The notes under the pieces are model-generated. The model ran no database searches. It was not told the origin of the DNA and saw only the letters and a program-made list of their open reading frames with translations. Positions 5,851-6,388 of a stretch of 6,388 nucleotides of DNA are shown piece after piece. How positions within the stretch are numbered: position 1 is the first letter of the stretch; the number at the start of each line of letters is the position of its first letter. This DNA comes from Deltaproteobacteria bacterium (lineage in GTDB: Bacteria > Desulfobacterota > Syntrophia > Syntrophales > UBA2210), in contig JAFDAR010000055.1 of the NCBI GenBank assembly GCA_019313735.1, positions 1 to 6,388 on the forward strand. The letters run 5' to 3'. The translations under genes and the position numbers were made by a program.

Positions 5851-5895
5851 GGGGACATGACCCGATTTGATGAAACTAAATCGGGTCATGTCCCC
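5851..5895. repeat. Long perfect inverted repeat between the TPR gene and kdsA
   Basis: Two perfect 18-bp arms (5851-5868, GGGGACATGACCCGATTT; and 5878-5895, its reverse complement) flank a 9-nt loop. The outer seven bases, GGGGACA/TGTCCCC, are the same as in the 36-bp repeats, but the inner sequence is different, suggesting a related but distinct subfamily. It fills most of the 72-nt gap between the TPR gene stop and the kdsA start. No U-tract follows in either direction, so a standard intrinsic terminator is unlikely. Confidence 0.92.
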
Positions 5896-5906
5896 GGATA
5901 AAAAAT

Positions 5907-6388
5907 CTATTGATGCTTCTTCTGCAGCATCCGAATCTTTATATCCAGTATCTTGCGTGCCGCTTCGTTCGAATCAGGATTAACCTGATACGCATTTGTA
6001 TATTCCCTGAGTGCCTCATTATACATACCTTTCTTTTCATAGGCATTGCCAAGCAGACAGTATACCACATCGTCTTCACTATCGTAACGGATAGAAGCCT
6101 TGTAGTTGGCGATCGCCCTGTCTGTATCCCCCTTCAGGCTGCAGGCATATCCTATACCCGAATATAACCCTGCCGCATGGGGACTAATCTTGATCATCTT
6201 TTCATAGGTGCTTATGGCACTGTCGTATTGCTTTTCTTCCATGTAATAATTCGCCAGTATGGTCAACACCTCCATAGCGGGCTTGTGCAAGGCAAATTTT
6301 TCATATTCGGAGATTGCCTCTTTTCTCTTTCCAATCTGGTCATACGCGAAGGCAAGATTATAGTGAATATATTCGCCCTTCGCGCCAT
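5907..6388 (-). CDS. TPR-repeat protein, C-terminal part
   Basis: The frame is open to the window edge, so the true start lies outside; 159 residues are visible, ending in TAG at 5909-5907. They consist of four consecutive 34-residue tetratricopeptide repeats: 4-37 (GEYIHYNLAFAYDQIGKRKE...), 38-71 (MEVLTILANYYMEEKQYDSA...), 72-105 (AGLYSGIGYACSLKGDTDRA...) and 106-139 (DVVYCLLGNAYEKKGMYNEA...). Each has the usual small residues at positions 8 and 20 and a proline near position 32 in most copies. A basic capping helix (NEAARKILDIKIRMLQKKHQ) closes the protein. TPR arrays are protein-interaction scaffolds, and the partner cannot be told from sequence. The gene lies upstream of kdsA in the same direction, so a role in envelope biogenesis is possible but unproven. 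An internal TTG at 6290 is not a real start, since homologous repeat sequence continues upstream of it. Confidence 0.85.
   Translation of the reverse strand, partial: GAKGEYIHYNLAFAYDQIGKRKEAISEYEKFALHKPAMEVLTILANYYMEEKQYDSAISTYEKMIKISPHAAGLYSGIGYACSLKGDTDRAIANYKASIRYDSEDDVVYCLLGNAYEKKGMYNEALREYTNAYQVNPDSNEAARKILDIKIRMLQKKHQ

Overview
All genes in this window are read from the minus strand, so transcription runs from high to low coordinates. In that direction the order is: a TPR-repeat protein (cut by the window edge), kdsA, kdsC, lptC, lptA, lptB, rpoN, a broken hpf, and the start of ptsN (cut by the other edge). This is the LPS-export / sigma-54 / nitrogen-PTS cluster of Gram-negative bacteria. 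Having kdsA directly before kdsC-lptCAB-rpoN, with a long-type hpf, best fits a Deltaproteobacterium (Desulfobacterota, in the wide sense). That placement rests on gene order and protein style, not on a database search.

Functionally, KdsA and KdsC make Kdo (Kdo-8-phosphate synthesis, then dephosphorylation). LptC, LptA and LptB are parts of the machine that moves finished LPS from the inner to the outer membrane. RpoN is sigma-54. Hpf normally parks ribosomes as 100S dimers, and PtsN is the EIIA-Ntr phosphocarrier. The lptC-lptA-lptB-rpoN block is tightly packed (gaps of 3, 14 and 12 nt), as expected for one transcript. A good sigma-70-like promoter sits between rpoN and hpf.

The unusual part is what has happened to this conserved operon. 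(1) hpf is interrupted. A strong ribosome binding site and a correct 16-residue N-terminus are followed by a junction near 604-607, after which the homologous reading continues in another frame with about 35 expected residues missing. (2) Palindromic repeats with GGGGACA...TGTCCCC ends occupy the TPR-kdsA, kdsA-kdsC and kdsC-lptC junctions. Two copies are identical over 36 bp. One supplies the stop codon and last five residues of KdsA, and another lies just before the kdsA ribosome binding site. (3) The 3' end of lptC carries three tandem 8-bp units and encodes an extra tail of about 34 residues. (4) A 282-bp non-coding stretch before lptC leaves that gene with a TTG start and a weak ribosome binding site. 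Together these suggest a genome colonised by small palindromic (REP-like) repeats that insert at gene boundaries. I saw no transposase, tRNA, rRNA, CRISPR array or convincing intrinsic terminator.
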